A stretch of 64,000 nucleotides of DNA from positions 62,001 to 126,000 of the forward strand of contig JAIQFE010000003.1 in the NCBI GenBank assembly GCA_020073445.1, given 5' to 3'. Below the pieces are notes generated by a model. That model did no database searches and was not told the DNA's origin. It worked only from the letters and a program-made list of their open reading frames with translations. Positions 1 through 8,600 of this stretch are shown one piece after another. Every line of letters begins with the position of its first letter. Within the stretch, counting starts at the first letter, position 1. The DNA is from Terriglobia bacterium. Its GTDB lineage: Bacteria; Acidobacteriota; Terriglobia; Bryobacterales; Bryobacteraceae. Position numbers and translations under genes: made by a program.

Positions 1-1
1 G

Positions 2-223
2 CGCGGCGGTACTCAGGTGGTCCGCATCGGGAATGGACTGCTGCGCGTAGGAGGCGACCTTATCACCGCCGTGGACGGCAAGCGGGTGGAAGAAGAGAAT
101 GCGATCACCCGGGCCGTCGCTTTGAAGCATGCGGGCGAAACGCTGGACCTAACCGTTTGGCGCGACGGACGTACGGTGGACGTGAAGGTAACGCTCGCTG
201 AACAAAGCGATGGGGTACTTTAA
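2..223 (+). CDS. C-terminal fragment of a PDZ-domain protein (HtrA-like)
   Basis: The reading frame is open from base 2, so the gene begins before the window. The visible 73 residues read like the last PDZ domain of a periplasmic DegP/DegQ-type serine protease: GGDLITAVDGKRV is the typical strand and ligand-loop signature (GDxIxxxDGxxV), and the chain ends LTVWRDGRTVDVKVTLAE. No protease domain is visible, so another PDZ protein such as a C-terminal processing protease is possible. The stop lies 16 bases before the next gene, an MFS transporter on the same strand. Confidence 0.7.
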   Translation, partial: RGGTQVVRIGNGLLRVGGDLITAVDGKRVEEENAITRAVALKHAGETLDLTVWRDGRTVDVKVTLAEQSDGVL

Positions 224-239
224 TCCGCAGGATTGACGG

Positions 240-1496
240 ATGCAGGTTCACGCTCCCGAACCCGCGACCGGTTCCCCCGCTGGCGGGGATCCGCTCGGAT
301 CCTCCAGCGCGCGGCGGGCACTCGCCGGATTCTTCGTATCCGGAGTGCTGTTGTCGTTCCTCGGCACCATCCTGTTTTCCTGGGAGCATCACCTCACATC
401 GCAGTACGGCATCGTAGGCCTGTACTACGCGGGGTTGATCGCGGGACTGGTCGGATCCGCCCGTCTTTCGCCCGCTCTGCTGCGGCGCAAAGGTCTCGGC
501 TGGACGCTGGCGCTGGCGTGTGTACTAGCCGGAGCGGCGTTCCTCTACCTGGCGTTCGTATCTCCGCCGTTTTCCCCGTGGTGGCGCGTGGCGGGCATGG
601 CGATCGTCGGATTTGCCGCGGGCCTGCTGCATACCGCGATCTTTCACGCCATCTCGCCGATGTATCGACACGATCCGGCGGCCACCGTGAACCTTGCCGG
701 CATCCTGTTCGGGTCGGGATGCTTCGCGCTGGCGATCGTGATTTCGGGGACGTTTTACCTTTACACCGCGGCGGCAGTGCAGGTCTGGATCGCCGTGATT
801 CCGGCGCTGTTCGGCTGGATGTATTGGAAGACGCCCTTCCCGACTCAGCATGTTGAGCCCGTGCTTCAGCAGCCTCCGTCGCGCGAAGTCTTGTCCGAAC
901 TCCGCAGCACCGGAGCCGTGCTGTTGAGCCTGCTGTTATTTTTCCAACTGGGAAACGAATGGGCTCTGGCCGGCTGGCTTCCGCTGTTTCTGAGCCAAAG
1001 GCTCGGCATCAGCCCGCCGTCCGCGCTCGGGATGCTGGCGCTGTACTGGTTCGCTTTGACGATAGGACGAGCGGCGTCGCAATGGATCCTGCCGCGCGCG
1101 CGGCATGGCAGATTGCTGCTAGCGACCGTCACCGCGGCCATGTTCGGCTGCATCATCCTCAGCGCGACCGACAATCGCTTTGGAGCGATCACCGGCGTCC
1201 TGCTGGTGGGCTTGGCGTTCGCGCCGATTTATCCCCTGGTAGTGGAAAAGATCGGCCACCGTTTCCCGTACTATCACCCCGGTTTCTATAACGGGATCTT
1301 TTCTCTTGCGATGGCGGGAGGGCTTCTCACTCCGGGAATGATGGGCTACCTCGCGTCCGTGTACGGCCTCCGCATGATCATGCTGATCCCGCTGATCGGA
1401 TCGGTGGTGGTGTTCGTTCTGCTGCTATTGATTTGGTTGGAGTCGCGGCTGCGGGCGTATAGCTCGCCTCCGGCATCATCGGCGCACTCGGCGTAA
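240..1496 (+). CDS. MFS transporter, sugar-permease-like
   Basis: A 418-residue polytopic inner-membrane protein with about 12 hydrophobic segments and a normal length for the major facilitator superfamily. The N-terminal 30 residues are polar, then segments begin at about residue 33 (LAGFFVSGVLLSFLG). The loop after the second segment (ARLSPALLRRKGLG) is a weak form of the MFS loop-2 motif. The second half has FYNGIFSLAMAGGLLTPGMMGYLAS, as in FucP-like and related permeases, though the substrate cannot be told. The ATG at 240 lies 16 bases after the preceding PDZ gene; no strong ribosome site is visible, so translation may be coupled to the upstream gene. Confidence 0.75.
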   Translation: MQVHAPEPATGSPAGGDPLGSSSARRALAGFFVSGVLLSFLGTILFSWEHHLTSQYGIVGLYYAGLIAGLVGSARLSPALLRRKGLGWTLALACVLAGAAFLYLAFVSPPFSPWWRVAGMAIVGFAAGLLHTAIFHAISPMYRHDPAATVNLAGILFGSGCFALAIVISGTFYLYTAAAVQVWIAVIPALFGWMYWKTPFPTQHVEPVLQQPPSREVLSELRSTGAVLLSLLLFFQLGNEWALAGWLPLFLSQRLGISPPSALGMLALYWFALTIGRAASQWILPRARHGRLLLATVTAAMFGCIILSATDNRFGAITGVLLVGLAFAPIYPLVVEKIGHRFPYYHPGFYNGIFSLAMAGGLLTPGMMGYLASVYGLRMIMLIPLIGSVVVFVLLLLIWLESRLRAYSSPPASSAHSA

Positions 1497-1534
1497 GTCA
1501 CGAGCATTGGCTCGGGCTGGCTATGATCGACGCG

Positions 1535-1600
1535 ACTACGCTGCAACTTCTACGTAATCGACGGAAGTCCGGCAGACGATTTCCAATCTCCAAGATTCTT
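1535..1600 (-). pseudogene. Scar resembling an internally deleted hicAB locus
   Basis: On the minus strand this stretch encodes TSVDYVEVAA followed by a stop at 1536-1538, exactly the C-terminus of the intact HicB at 12260-12481. Over 1535-1568 the DNA matches 12259-12292 at 31 of 34 bases. A second block at 1581-1600 (core CCAATCTCCAAG) matches the region just upstream of hicA near 12694-12714. The two blocks are 12 bases apart here but about 400 apart in the intact locus, so hicA and most of hicB would be missing. No open gene remains. Confidence 0.55.
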
Positions 1601-1627
1601 GTCAGCCCCGGGGGGGGCACTCACGAT

Positions 1628-2839
1628 CTAGAGCTCGCCGCTGACGAAGTTCCGCCCGCGCTTCTCCGGTCCCAGCCCCACCGTTACCGCCGCGAGTATG
1701 AGAACCAGTGCCGCCATAACCCCCATCGCCGTCGAATAGCTGAACGCCGCGGCAAAGCGAGCTTCGATGTATGCGGAACCCGACGCCACCAGTACGCCGA
1801 TCTGGTAACCGAACCCGGGGAAGAAGCCTCGGGCCTCGGGCGGCGACAGTTCGTTGATATGCGCTGGGATTGCCCCCCACGCTCCTTGCACCACCACCTG
1901 CATCAGGAACGCCCCCAGCATCAGCAGCGGCTTCGTGGGCGCCAGGATCCATAGCGGGATCACCAGCAGTCCAGTTAAGGTCACGCTCGCGATCATGCGT
2001 CGGCGGCCCCAGGTGCTCGAGAAGTGCCCCAGCGTGACCCCGCCGATGATCGCGCCGAGCACGCCGATGAAGGTCACGACCGACGCGTCCTGCGCGCTGA
2101 AGCCGCGCTGGCTCTGGAGGAAGGTCGGATACATGTCCTGGGTGCCGTGCGAAATAAAGTTCATCGCGGACATGATCAGGCACAGGTACACGAAGAGCTT
2201 CCAGTTCGAGAACAGAATCGCGCGATAGCTGGCCGCGTCCGTTTTCGATTCCTTCCAGGCGCGCGATTCTTCGACACCCAGGCACAGCACGATGGTGATC
2301 AGCGCTGGGATCGCGCCGACAAAGAACATCGCGCGCCATCCGAAATGAGGAAATAGGGTGAAGTACGCGATCGCGGCCAGGCCGTTGCCCACGGCGTAAC
2401 CTTCCTGCAGGATCCCGGAGGCGATACCGCGCCATTTGACCGACACCGATTCCAGCGCGAGCGAAGCTCCCACGCCCCAATTGCCGCCCATCCCGACGCC
2501 GTAAAGCAGACGGAGCAGGAAGAACGCCGTGTAGCTGGGCGCGAGGCCCGACAGCACTTCCATCAGCGTGTAGAACGCGATATTGGCGATCAGAATAGGG
2601 CGGCGTCCAAAACGGTCCGCGAGCAGGCCGAAGACGAATGCGCCTATCGGGCGCGTCATCAGGCTGGCGGTGATGGTGAGCGCGACGTCGGGCACGGATC
2701 GGCCGAAGTCTTTCGCGATGGCGGAGACGCAGAACACCAGGACGAAGAAGTCGAAGGCGTCGATGGTCCAGCCGAGAAAACCGGTGGCGACCGCCTTCCG
2801 CATGTTTCGGGTTTCGGCAGTGCTGGTCCCGGCAGGCAT
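1628..2839 (-). CDS. MFS transporter, metabolite:H+ symporter (NanT-like)
   Basis: A 403-residue inner-membrane transporter of the MFS, closest in pattern to sialate/aromatic-acid/metabolite proton symporters. Visible motifs include GFLGWTIDAFDFFVLVFC in the first membrane segment (Asp-Asp pair typical of this group), the loop-2 motif GLLADRFGRRPIL and LLYGVGMGGNWGVGASLALE. The chosen start is the ATG at 2839. The frame stays open to 2968 but that would overlap the end of the ADOP gene and add residues with no family match. An AAGGAG lies upstream but about 35 bases away. The convergent gene tail at 1496 is separated by about 130 bases that hold the hicAB-like scar. Confidence 0.8.
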   Translation of the reverse strand: MPAGTSTAETRNMRKAVATGFLGWTIDAFDFFVLVFCVSAIAKDFGRSVPDVALTITASLMTRPIGAFVFGLLADRFGRRPILIANIAFYTLMEVLSGLAPSYTAFFLLRLLYGVGMGGNWGVGASLALESVSVKWRGIASGILQEGYAVGNGLAAIAYFTLFPHFGWRAMFFVGAIPALITIVLCLGVEESRAWKESKTDAASYRAILFSNWKLFVYLCLIMSAMNFISHGTQDMYPTFLQSQRGFSAQDASVVTFIGVLGAIIGGVTLGHFSSTWGRRRMIASVTLTGLLVIPLWILAPTKPLLMLGAFLMQVVVQGAWGAIPAHINELSPPEARGFFPGFGYQIGVLVASGSAYIEARFAAAFSYSTAMGVMAALVLILAAVTVGLGPEKRGRNFVSGEL

Positions 2840-2891
2840 CTGGACCTGTGTAACACATCCAGGTGTGTGAGCGCTCCTTAGGAGAATGACT

Positions 2892-5579
2892 TCACTCGCA
2901 TCGCAGCGCTTCGATGGGATCGATCCGGCTCGCTCGTAACGCCGGGAGCCACACAGCAAGAAGGGCAACGGCGATCAACAGAATTGGTACCAAGATGAAC
3001 ACGATCGGGTCCCAGGCTTTGACGCCGAACAGAAACCCGGCAATGAAGCGCGTCAGGCCCGCTGCCGCCAGGATACCGATCGCGATTCCCGTCAGCGCCA
3101 GACGCATGCCCTGACCAACCACCATGTTCCGCAGCGCGCCCGATTTGGCTCCCAGCGCCAGGCGGATTCCGATCTCCTGGGTGCGTTGGCGAACAGAATA
3201 GGACATCAGGCCGTAGATGCCGATCGCCGCCAACAGCAGCGCCGCGCCTCCGAAAATGCTCATGAGCATCATATTAAAGTCGTCGCGCGCCGTCGATCGG
3301 ACCGAGATCTCATCCATCGTACGGACCTGCGCCACAGGCAGACCGCCGCTTGCCTGCAGCAGTTCCCTTTCGATGCTAGAACTCAGCGAATAAGGTTCGA
3401 CTCGCGTGCGAATCACCCATGCAATAGGAGTCACACGCGTGAACAGAGCTGCGATGCCAGGGGCGATCTGCGCCAAGGGAACATACATAATGGGGCCCGG
3501 AGTACGATTGAGTCCCTCGTCATGAATATCTCCGGCGATTCCCACGATTTGGCGTGCCGGCTCGTCGAATCCTGGAGCGTATCCCTTTGCAATGACGATG
3601 CGATCGCCCACCGGATTTGTGTCAGGCCAGAACTTGCGCGCCATGGCCTGGTTGATAATGGCGACACCCGCCGCGCCGCCGCCATCGCGATCCGTAAAAG
3701 CTCGGCCACGCACTATGGGAATCCTGAAAACATCAAAGTAGCCCGGCGAGATAGCCGTATAGCTGACTCGCACGGGGCCGCCCGCAAGCGGGTGGCTAAC
3801 GACATCGAACGGAAGGCCGGCATTGTTTTGGAAGAGCGGCAGGGCAGTAGTAGAGCCGGCCGCTTCGACTCCGGGTAGTGCATCAATGCGCTGAACGCCC
3901 TCTCGGACGAGCTGATCCACGGCAGGTGTGTTCACAAAGTGTGTACCAGCCAGTGACATGGGAAGGATTAATACATCGTGTGAATCGAAGCCCGGATTCA
4001 CGGCACGCAAAGCGATAAAACTCCGGATCAATAAGGCCGATCCAATCAACAAGACTAACGCCATCGCCATCTCGCTTATCACCAAGGTCGAGCGGATTGT
4101 GTGTTGCCAAGAGGAGCCGGTGCCGGACCGGCTGTTGCTTTCCTTGAGGGACGAATTCAAATCGCCCCTGGCGGCCTGAAGCGCAGGCATGAGGCCAAAA
4201 AGGATACCAGTAGCGAGTGACATGATCAGTGTGAATATCGCCACACGCCAGTCCGCAGTTACGGCGGAACCATGCGCTCCGATGCGAGGAATATTGCCCG
4301 GGTTCATCGCCAGCAGGGCCTTTACGCCCGCCATCCCGAGCCCCAGACCGAAGCCGCCTCCGGCCACGGAAAGCACTACGCTTTCGGTCAGTAGCTGGCG
4401 GATAATGCGACCGCGCCCCGCGCCCACGGCGGCCCGGATAGCGATCTCGCGCTTCCTTCCGGTCGCGCGGACTAGCAGAAGATTGGCGACATTCGCGCAT
4501 GCGATCAGCAGAACTAAACTGACTGCGCAAGACAGAACCACTAGTGCGGGTCGTACATCGCTCACGAAACGGTCCTGAAGGCGCTCGACGCTGAAACCAT
4601 TACCCACGCCCGCATAATGTGGATACTTGCGGCGGAATTGAGCGTATGCGACTTGAAGCTGGGCATTGGCCATGGCGAGCGTTACACCCGGTTTAAGGCG
4701 GGCGGCGGCAGCGAAGTAATGGGCTTGATCTTCGCTGTTAGGATCGATTGGAAACGGAATCCAGACGTCAGGTGGAGGGTCGCTGTCGAAGTCGAATCCA
4801 GGTCCCAGGATTCCGATCACCGTGTGAGGCTCGCCGCCGAGCGAGATCGTCTTCCCAACCACGTGGGCGTCCCCTCCGAAGCGGCGTTGCCACAGAGCGT
4901 TGCTGAGAACCACGACCTGACCTTCGCCAGGGCGGTCTTCCTCAACGGTGAAGGTGCGTCCCTGGATCACCGGTGCGCCGAAAAGGTGGAAACATGCAGC
5001 GCTAGCCTGTGCTAGCGTGAGCTGCTCAGGGTGGGATTCGCCAGTGAGATTGATCGTGCCGAGCCGATAAGCGGACACGTCGTCGAACACACCGGTCTGT
5101 TGACGCCAGATATTTAGTTCCGCCGCTGAGCCGCCGACCGCTGGTCCGCCAGGCGTGCTCAGCATGAACTGCACAATGCGGTCTGGATTGGGATAGTTCA
5201 GTGGCTTCAGCAACACCGCATTGACCACGGAAAAGATCGCCGTATTCGCTCCAATACCGAGCGCCAGCACCAACACCGCCGTTACCGTAAATCCGGGCGA
5301 TCTGAGGAATATTCGTATCGCAAGCCGCAGATCTTGGAGGAATGTTTCAATCACCGGGAGGCTTTGACCTTCATACCGCTCCTGTTTCACCTCAGCAAAT
5401 CTCCCAAACTGGCGACGAGCTGCGTAAGACGCTTCCCTTCGAGCCATCCCTTCACGGATGAACTCCTCTGTGAGCAGGGACAGGTGAGTCTCAAGCTCTT
5501 CATCAAAGTTCTGATTCTGGCGGCCGCGAACGAAAATAGCGAAAAAGCGTGAAATCCAAACACGTAGCTTGGTCGGCAT
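2892..5579 (-). CDS. ADOP-type ABC transporter permease (MacB/FtsX-like, duplicated)
   Basis: An 895-residue protein with the layout of acidobacterial duplicated orphan permeases. A roughly 75-residue N-terminal head ([16 protein letters not shown], then [16 protein letters not shown]) precedes two MacB_PCD plus FtsX repeats. The first repeat opens with a membrane segment ([23 protein letters not shown]), and FtsX segments follow near residues 350-450. The second repeat begins near residue 500 and ends with FtsX segments ([29 protein letters not shown]). No ATPase gene is adjacent, as is usual for the family. The ATG at 5579 is four bases after the padR stop, so the two genes form an operon. 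Export substrate unknown. Confidence 0.9.
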   Translation of the reverse strand: MPTKLRVWISRFFAIFVRGRQNQNFDEELETHLSLLTEEFIREGMARREASYAARRQFGRFAEVKQERYEGQSLPVIETFLQDLRLAIRIFLRSPGFTVTAVLVLALGIGANTAIFSVVNAVLLKPLNYPNPDRIVQFMLSTPGGPAVGGSAAELNIWRQQTGVFDDVSAYRLGTINLTGESHPEQLTLAQASAACFHLFGAPVIQGRTFTVEEDRPGEGQVVVLSNALWQRRFGGDAHVVGKTISLGGEPHTVIGILGPGFDFDSDPPPDVWIPFPIDPNSEDQAHYFAAAARLKPGVTLAMANAQLQVAYAQFRRKYPHYAGVGNGFSVERLQDRFVSDVRPALVVLSCAVSLVLLIACANVANLLLVRATGRKREIAIRAAVGAGRGRIIRQLLTESVVLSVAGGGFGLGLGMAGVKALLAMNPGNIPRIGAHGSAVTADWRVAIFTLIMSLATGILFGLMPALQAARGDLNSSLKESNSRSGTGSSWQHTIRSTLVISEMAMALVLLIGSALLIRSFIALRAVNPGFDSHDVLILPMSLAGTHFVNTPAVDQLVREGVQRIDALPGVEAAGSTTALPLFQNNAGLPFDVVSHPLAGGPVRVSYTAISPGYFDVFRIPIVRGRAFTDRDGGGAAGVAIINQAMARKFWPDTNPVGDRIVIAKGYAPGFDEPARQIVGIAGDIHDEGLNRTPGPIMYVPLAQIAPGIAALFTRVTPIAWVIRTRVEPYSLSSSIERELLQASGGLPVAQVRTMDEISVRSTARDDFNMMLMSIFGGAALLLAAIGIYGLMSYSVRQRTQEIGIRLALGAKSGALRNMVVGQGMRLALTGIAIGILAAAGLTRFIAGFLFGVKAWDPIVFILVPILLIAVALLAVWLPALRASRIDPIEALRCE

Positions 5580-5583
5580 ACTG

Positions 5584-5928
5584 TCACCTCTGACCTTCGA
5601 GTTGAAGCACTCGAGCGACGACGCCGGAAATCCGTTCCCAGTTCTTCACTTGACTGAGCAGCTGCTTGCGGCCGGTTTTCGTGATCGAGTAAAACCTCGC
5701 CCTGCGATTGTTCTCCGATGCGCCCCATTCGGCCGAGATCCATCCGCTCTGCCCGAGGCGCAGTAATGCGGCATAGACTGTCCCTTCGTTCAGCTTCAGG
5801 ACATCTTGGCTGAGTTGTTCAAGCCGCCTTGCGATCCCGTAGCCGTGAAGCGGACCCATGGCATCCAGCGCTTTTAGCACCAGAAGATCGAGGGTGCCTT
5901 GGAGAATCTCGGATCGAGGCTGTTGCAT
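5584..5928 (-). CDS. PadR-family transcriptional regulator
   Basis: A 114-residue winged-helix regulator. The pattern [30 protein letters not shown] is the PadR N-terminal helix-turn-helix signature; [19 protein letters not shown] is the recognition helix and wing. Residues 90-114 form the dimerisation helix. The ATG at 5928 is preceded by AAAGGAG at a 5-base spacing. The frame stays open upstream to 6105 but that extension has no PadR similarity. The gene lies directly upstream of the ADOP permease, and PadR proteins of this type usually repress their own operon. The IS1-type element has inserted about 87 bases upstream of the start. Confidence 0.92.
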   Translation of the reverse strand: MQQPRSEILQGTLDLLVLKALDAMGPLHGYGIARRLEQLSQDVLKLNEGTVYAALLRLGQSGWISAEWGASENNRRARFYSITKTGRKQLLSQVKNWERISGVVARVLQLEGQR

Positions 5929-6014
5929 TTGCTCTCCTTTGGTCTTGCCAAAGGAAGTGTAGCATAAGGTACTCGGGTGTTCCACGCTAGGCCTCGTGTC
6001 CCGTTGAACGCGGC

Positions 6015-6022
6015 TCATTCTG
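6015..6022. repeat. Left copy of 8-bp target-site duplication
   Basis: TCATTCTG lies immediately outside the left inverted repeat of the IS1-type element and is repeated exactly, in the same orientation, immediately outside the right inverted repeat (8923-8930). Eight to nine bases is the usual duplication for the IS1 family. Confidence 0.9.
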
Positions 6023-6047
6023 GGTAGTGTCTTAAATCTGCGTTGAT
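6023..6047 (+). repeat. Left terminal inverted repeat of the IS1-type element
   Basis: The end reads GGTAGTGTCT, then T, then AAATCTGCGTTGAT. Its reverse complement is found at 8898-8922 with a single mismatch, at the eleventh base. The outer GGT matches the ends of IS1-family members. Confidence 0.9.
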
Positions 6048-6098
6048 TGAAAACGGCGCACGATTGCTTTCCGATCCGCCCCGCCTTACCGTTGAAGT

Positions 6099-6398
6099 AT
6101 GGCATCTGACCGCCAATCCCTACAGGCGCTACGGAATCTGATTTCCGATGCGGACCTGATCCTTGAAACTACACCGGCTCTGCCTCAGAACCGTACAGCC
6201 TCCTGCCGTGAGAGTCTACGCGCTGCACTAGCCTTGACTGACGATCTGCTCAAGCAGGCCAAGATGACGCCCGCCGCTGCACTAGGGCACAAGGGCGGAA
6301 GCACCACGGCGAAAAGGCTCGGAGCCGATCATTACCGCCGTATGGCCGCTGCACGCAAGACGCGCGCTGGTGGACGCCCGCGTAAGCAAGCTGACTAA
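6099..6398 (+). CDS. Small basic KGG-like protein, element passenger
   Basis: A 99-residue soluble protein of unknown function. The C-terminal half has GHKGGSTTAKRLGADHYRRM followed by AGGRPRKQ, resembling the KGG repeats of stress-related and phage-borne small proteins and a DNA-contacting AT-hook-like GRP core. The N-terminal half is predicted helical. The ATG at 6099 has only a weak GAAG upstream. The gene is the first inside the IS1-type element, 51 bases from its left repeat. The family link rests on the short motif only. Confidence 0.6.
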   Translation: MASDRQSLQALRNLISDADLILETTPALPQNRTASCRESLRAALALTDDLLKQAKMTPAAALGHKGGSTTAKRLGADHYRRMAAARKTRAGGRPRKQAD

Positions 6399-6427
6399 TC
6401 CAACCGCTAGAATAGTCCCTGAAAACG

Positions 6428-6451
6428 AAAAAGCCCGGCGCGGAGGCCGGG
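6428..6451 (-). terminator. Intrinsic terminator hairpin inside the mobile element
   Basis: CCCGGC at 6434-6439 pairs with GCCGGG at 6446-6451 around a 6-base loop. Read on the minus strand it is followed by five T, so it would terminate antisense transcription. On the plus strand it follows the KGG-like gene and is only weakly T-rich, so any stop in that direction is partial. Confidence 0.6.
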
Positions 6452-6528
6452 GCAGTTTCGATGAGATCTAAGCACCCTCATCGTACTTCCTTCTCCCTAC
6501 TCTGCGCAAGAGGGAGGAGTGCGGCCAC

Positions 6529-7257
6529 TTGGCCTTACAATCAATCAGTCTTGAAGGACGTCGAGCATACCTGACAGCACTTGAGAAACATTGGCCAGAA
6601 GTGTTGGGAGCGTTACGGCGTGACGTTCTGCCCCACTTTGAACCAATCCCGGTACTGTCAAACGGTACAGCGTTCGTCCTAGAATCCTGGCAGGAATGCC
6701 AAGCGGCAGTGAACCGGTCGGAACTGGCGATGGCGCTCAAGCTATGGGGAGACGCTTTCCTGATAAGTGACGACTGGATCTTCGACGCTGCGCTGGAAAC
6801 TCTCGCAACCAACTGCCCCCAGCTGCGGAGGCCACAAATGCGGGATGAGGCCTGGCGCTGGTTCTTCGGATCACGCGAGTCCCATCCAGGATTCGATCCG
6901 CAGTTGAATAAAGCATATTGGTTCCCTCCACGCGGAGGATGGCCTGAAAGCTGGAAAGAGTTCAAGCATCGGATGGAGCGTCAATTTCGCACGCAACTCT
7001 TACAGTACAAACATGCCGTCGAAACCAGACTTGGAGTAGACCGTGAAAAGCAGATACTCAAGCTCGCCGTTTTGGCTGTTCGATGGCAGAAGGGAGAAAG
7101 CATCTCACAAATCGTTCAGACAATCCACATCGGTCAGCAAGCTGATCCTGAGCAGGCTACATACCGCGCGATACAGAGATTTTCAAAGAGCATCGGGCTG
7201 AAGTTAAGAAAGAGAAACCAGCGCCCAGCCCGATCTACTGTACAGCCGCTCCCATGA
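6529..7257 (+). CDS. Protein of unknown function, element passenger (242 aa)
   Basis: I do not recognise this family. It is a soluble 242-residue protein with no signal peptide or membrane segment and many Trp residues in the first two thirds (for example EAWRWFFGSRESHPG and AYWFPPRGGWPESWKEF). Residues about 180-235 (LAVLAVRWQKGESISQIVQTI, then ATYRAIQRFSKSIGLKLRKR) look like a helix-turn-helix, so DNA binding is possible. The start is TTG at 6529, chosen because AGGGAGGAG sits 9 bases upstream. The end of the gene already contains the first of a cluster of TGTACA palindromes. It lies between the KGG-like gene and the transposase. Confidence 0.65.
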   Translation: MALQSISLEGRRAYLTALEKHWPEVLGALRRDVLPHFEPIPVLSNGTAFVLESWQECQAAVNRSELAMALKLWGDAFLISDDWIFDAALETLATNCPQLRRPQMRDEAWRWFFGSRESHPGFDPQLNKAYWFPPRGGWPESWKEFKHRMERQFRTQLLQYKHAVETRLGVDREKQILKLAVLAVRWQKGESISQIVQTIHIGQQADPEQATYRAIQRFSKSIGLKLRKRNQRPARSTVQPLP

Positions 7258-7343
7258 AGTCGCTGTACAGATAATTGTACAAACCCTCATCCGCTTTGCC
7301 TGTACTGAGACCTGTACACGCCGTAAGCCATTCGATCCGTACA
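7238..7343. promoter_or_regulatory. Cluster of TGTACA palindromes
   Basis: TGTACA occurs at 7239-7244, 7264-7269, 7276-7281 and 7313-7318. Three of these are full 8-bp palindromes (CTGTACAG at 7238 and 7263, TTGTACAA at 7275). Near matches TGTACT (7301) and CGTACA (7338) add to the set. Such a cluster could be a binding array for a regulator or transposition protein of the element. No matching known regulator can be named from the sequence. Confidence 0.5.
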
Positions 7344-7606
7344 TTTGGATTCATGCTCATCGCGGCATACTGCGTAAAACACGAACGCCCCACGCGGTCA
7401 ACGTGAGGCGTCGAGATAGGAGGCCGATCAGATGCAGCCGCCATAAACTAACCGAGTGTCCAAGTCACCGGGCAACGGGCTTGCGACCGTCCCGGTCCAC
7501 CCCAGAATCTTAACGCTCTAACCCAAACAAAGTAAAGCAAAAAGAGCCTACAAGCGAAAGCTGATTTGCGTTGACAAACAGCTATCGTAAGCTGTATTAT
7601 TGAAGC
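7258..7606. other. Gene-free stretch upstream of the transposase
   Basis: These 349 bases hold most of the TGTACA cluster in the first 90 bases and the transposase promoter in the last 40. The middle (about 7345-7560) contains no convincing gene. A minus-strand frame of 69 codons exists but shows no family pattern or ribosome site. Confidence 0.6.
7571..7600 (+). promoter_or_regulatory. Transposase promoter with a palindromic operator in the spacer
   Basis: TTGACA at 7571-7576 and TATTAT at 7595-7600 are separated by 18 bases. The spacer holds the perfect inverted repeat ACAGCT-ATCGTA-AGCTGT (7578-7595), which touches the -10 box. Transcription would begin close to the ATG at 7607, so the message should be leaderless or nearly so. 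A repressor bound to the palindrome would block the promoter. Confidence 0.75.
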
Positions 7607-8572
7607 ATGAAGACCGAAACAAAACCCAGCCTGACAATGACTTGCAAGTCATGCGATACGCTGTGTCAACGCTTCGGTCTCCATCGCAATGGACTCCGCA
7701 GATTCCGCTGCCCCGGCTGCAAAAAGACCTACACGGAAGCCCACAAACCCGCCCTGGCTGGAAGCTACCTCTCCCAGGATCGAATCATCCTGGCGTTGCG
7801 ACTGCTCCTGGAAGGCAATAGCATCCGTTCCACGGAGAGAATTGCCGAGACGGACAGGAATACCATCATGCGGCTGCTGACACTGGCCGGTGAGAAGGCC
7901 GAGAAGCTGATGGCGCGGATGATCGTGAATATCCCGGTTCGCGACGTTGAATGCGACGAGCTGTGGGCGTTCGTCGGGAAAAAAGAAAAGCGCGTTCGCC
8001 CCGAGGACGATCCGAGCCTTGGAGACGCCTACTGTTTCGTCGCCATCGAACGAAATACAAAACTGGTTCTCAACTTCGCCCTTGGAAAGCGCAACCAGCG
8101 CACGACGGATACCTTCATCGAAGGCTTGCGTCACGCGACGGCGCGGTCACGATTTCAAATCACAACGGACGGCTTCGCGCCCTACAAATCCGCGATCAGC
8201 AACACGCTTCACGACCGTTGCGATTTCGCCCAACTCATCAAGGTTTATCGCGCTGCCAGCGAAGGCGAAGGCCGCTACAGCCCCGCCGAAGTATCTTCTG
8301 TGGAGGTGGTCCCAGTCATGGGCCAACCCGATCCCGACCGCATCTGCACATCCATCGTTGAACGCCAAAATCTGACAATCCGTATGCACATGCGCCGCTT
8401 AACCAGACTCACGAATGGGTTCTCAAAGAAATGGGAGAGCCTGTGGTCCGCTTACTGCCTGTATTTCGCGTTCTACAATTTCTGCCGTGTTCATAGTTCG
8501 ATCCGCGTCACTCCCGCAATGGAAGCGGGCATCACAGATCACGTGTGGGAACTGGCCGAACTGCTAGCCTAG
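7607..8572 (+). CDS. IS1-family-like DDE transposase
   Basis: A 321-residue transposase encoded in one frame, without the usual InsA/InsB frameshift. The N-terminal zinc ribbon has Cys pairs at 13/16 and 35/38. A helix-turn-helix follows (SIRSTERIAETDRNTIMRLL). The catalytic triad is visible as D117 (VECDELWAF), D188 (ITTDGFAPY) and E252 (SIVERQNLTIRM). The C-terminal pattern VTPAMEAGITDHVW is typical of single-frame IS1-like proteins. The gene starts at an ATG right behind its own promoter and has no Shine-Dalgarno site. The intact triad and intact element ends suggest it is active. Confidence 0.9.
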   Translation: MKTETKPSLTMTCKSCDTLCQRFGLHRNGLRRFRCPGCKKTYTEAHKPALAGSYLSQDRIILALRLLLEGNSIRSTERIAETDRNTIMRLLTLAGEKAEKLMARMIVNIPVRDVECDELWAFVGKKEKRVRPEDDPSLGDAYCFVAIERNTKLVLNFALGKRNQRTTDTFIEGLRHATARSRFQITTDGFAPYKSAISNTLHDRCDFAQLIKVYRAASEGEGRYSPAEVSSVEVVPVMGQPDPDRICTSIVERQNLTIRMHMRRLTRLTNGFSKKWESLWSAYCLYFAFYNFCRVHSSIRVTPAMEAGITDHVWELAELLA

Positions 8573-8600
8573 GAATTCGTCTTCCGTTTGGCTCAATATC

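Noticed and set aside
6468-6965. Minus-strand frame of 165 codons opposite the 242-residue passenger gene
   Set aside because: The plus-strand frame has AGGGAGGAG at the right spacing and fits the element; the antisense has no support.
7235-7444. Minus-strand frame of 69 codons between passenger and transposase
   Set aside because: No ribosome site or family pattern, and it runs through the TGTACA cluster.
7561-7575. Possible internal degenerate copy of the element end (CTGATTTGCGTTGAC)
   Set aside because: It shares TGCGTTGA with the ends but the outer GGTAGTG part is absent, and it overlaps the transposase -35 box; chance similarity is as likely.
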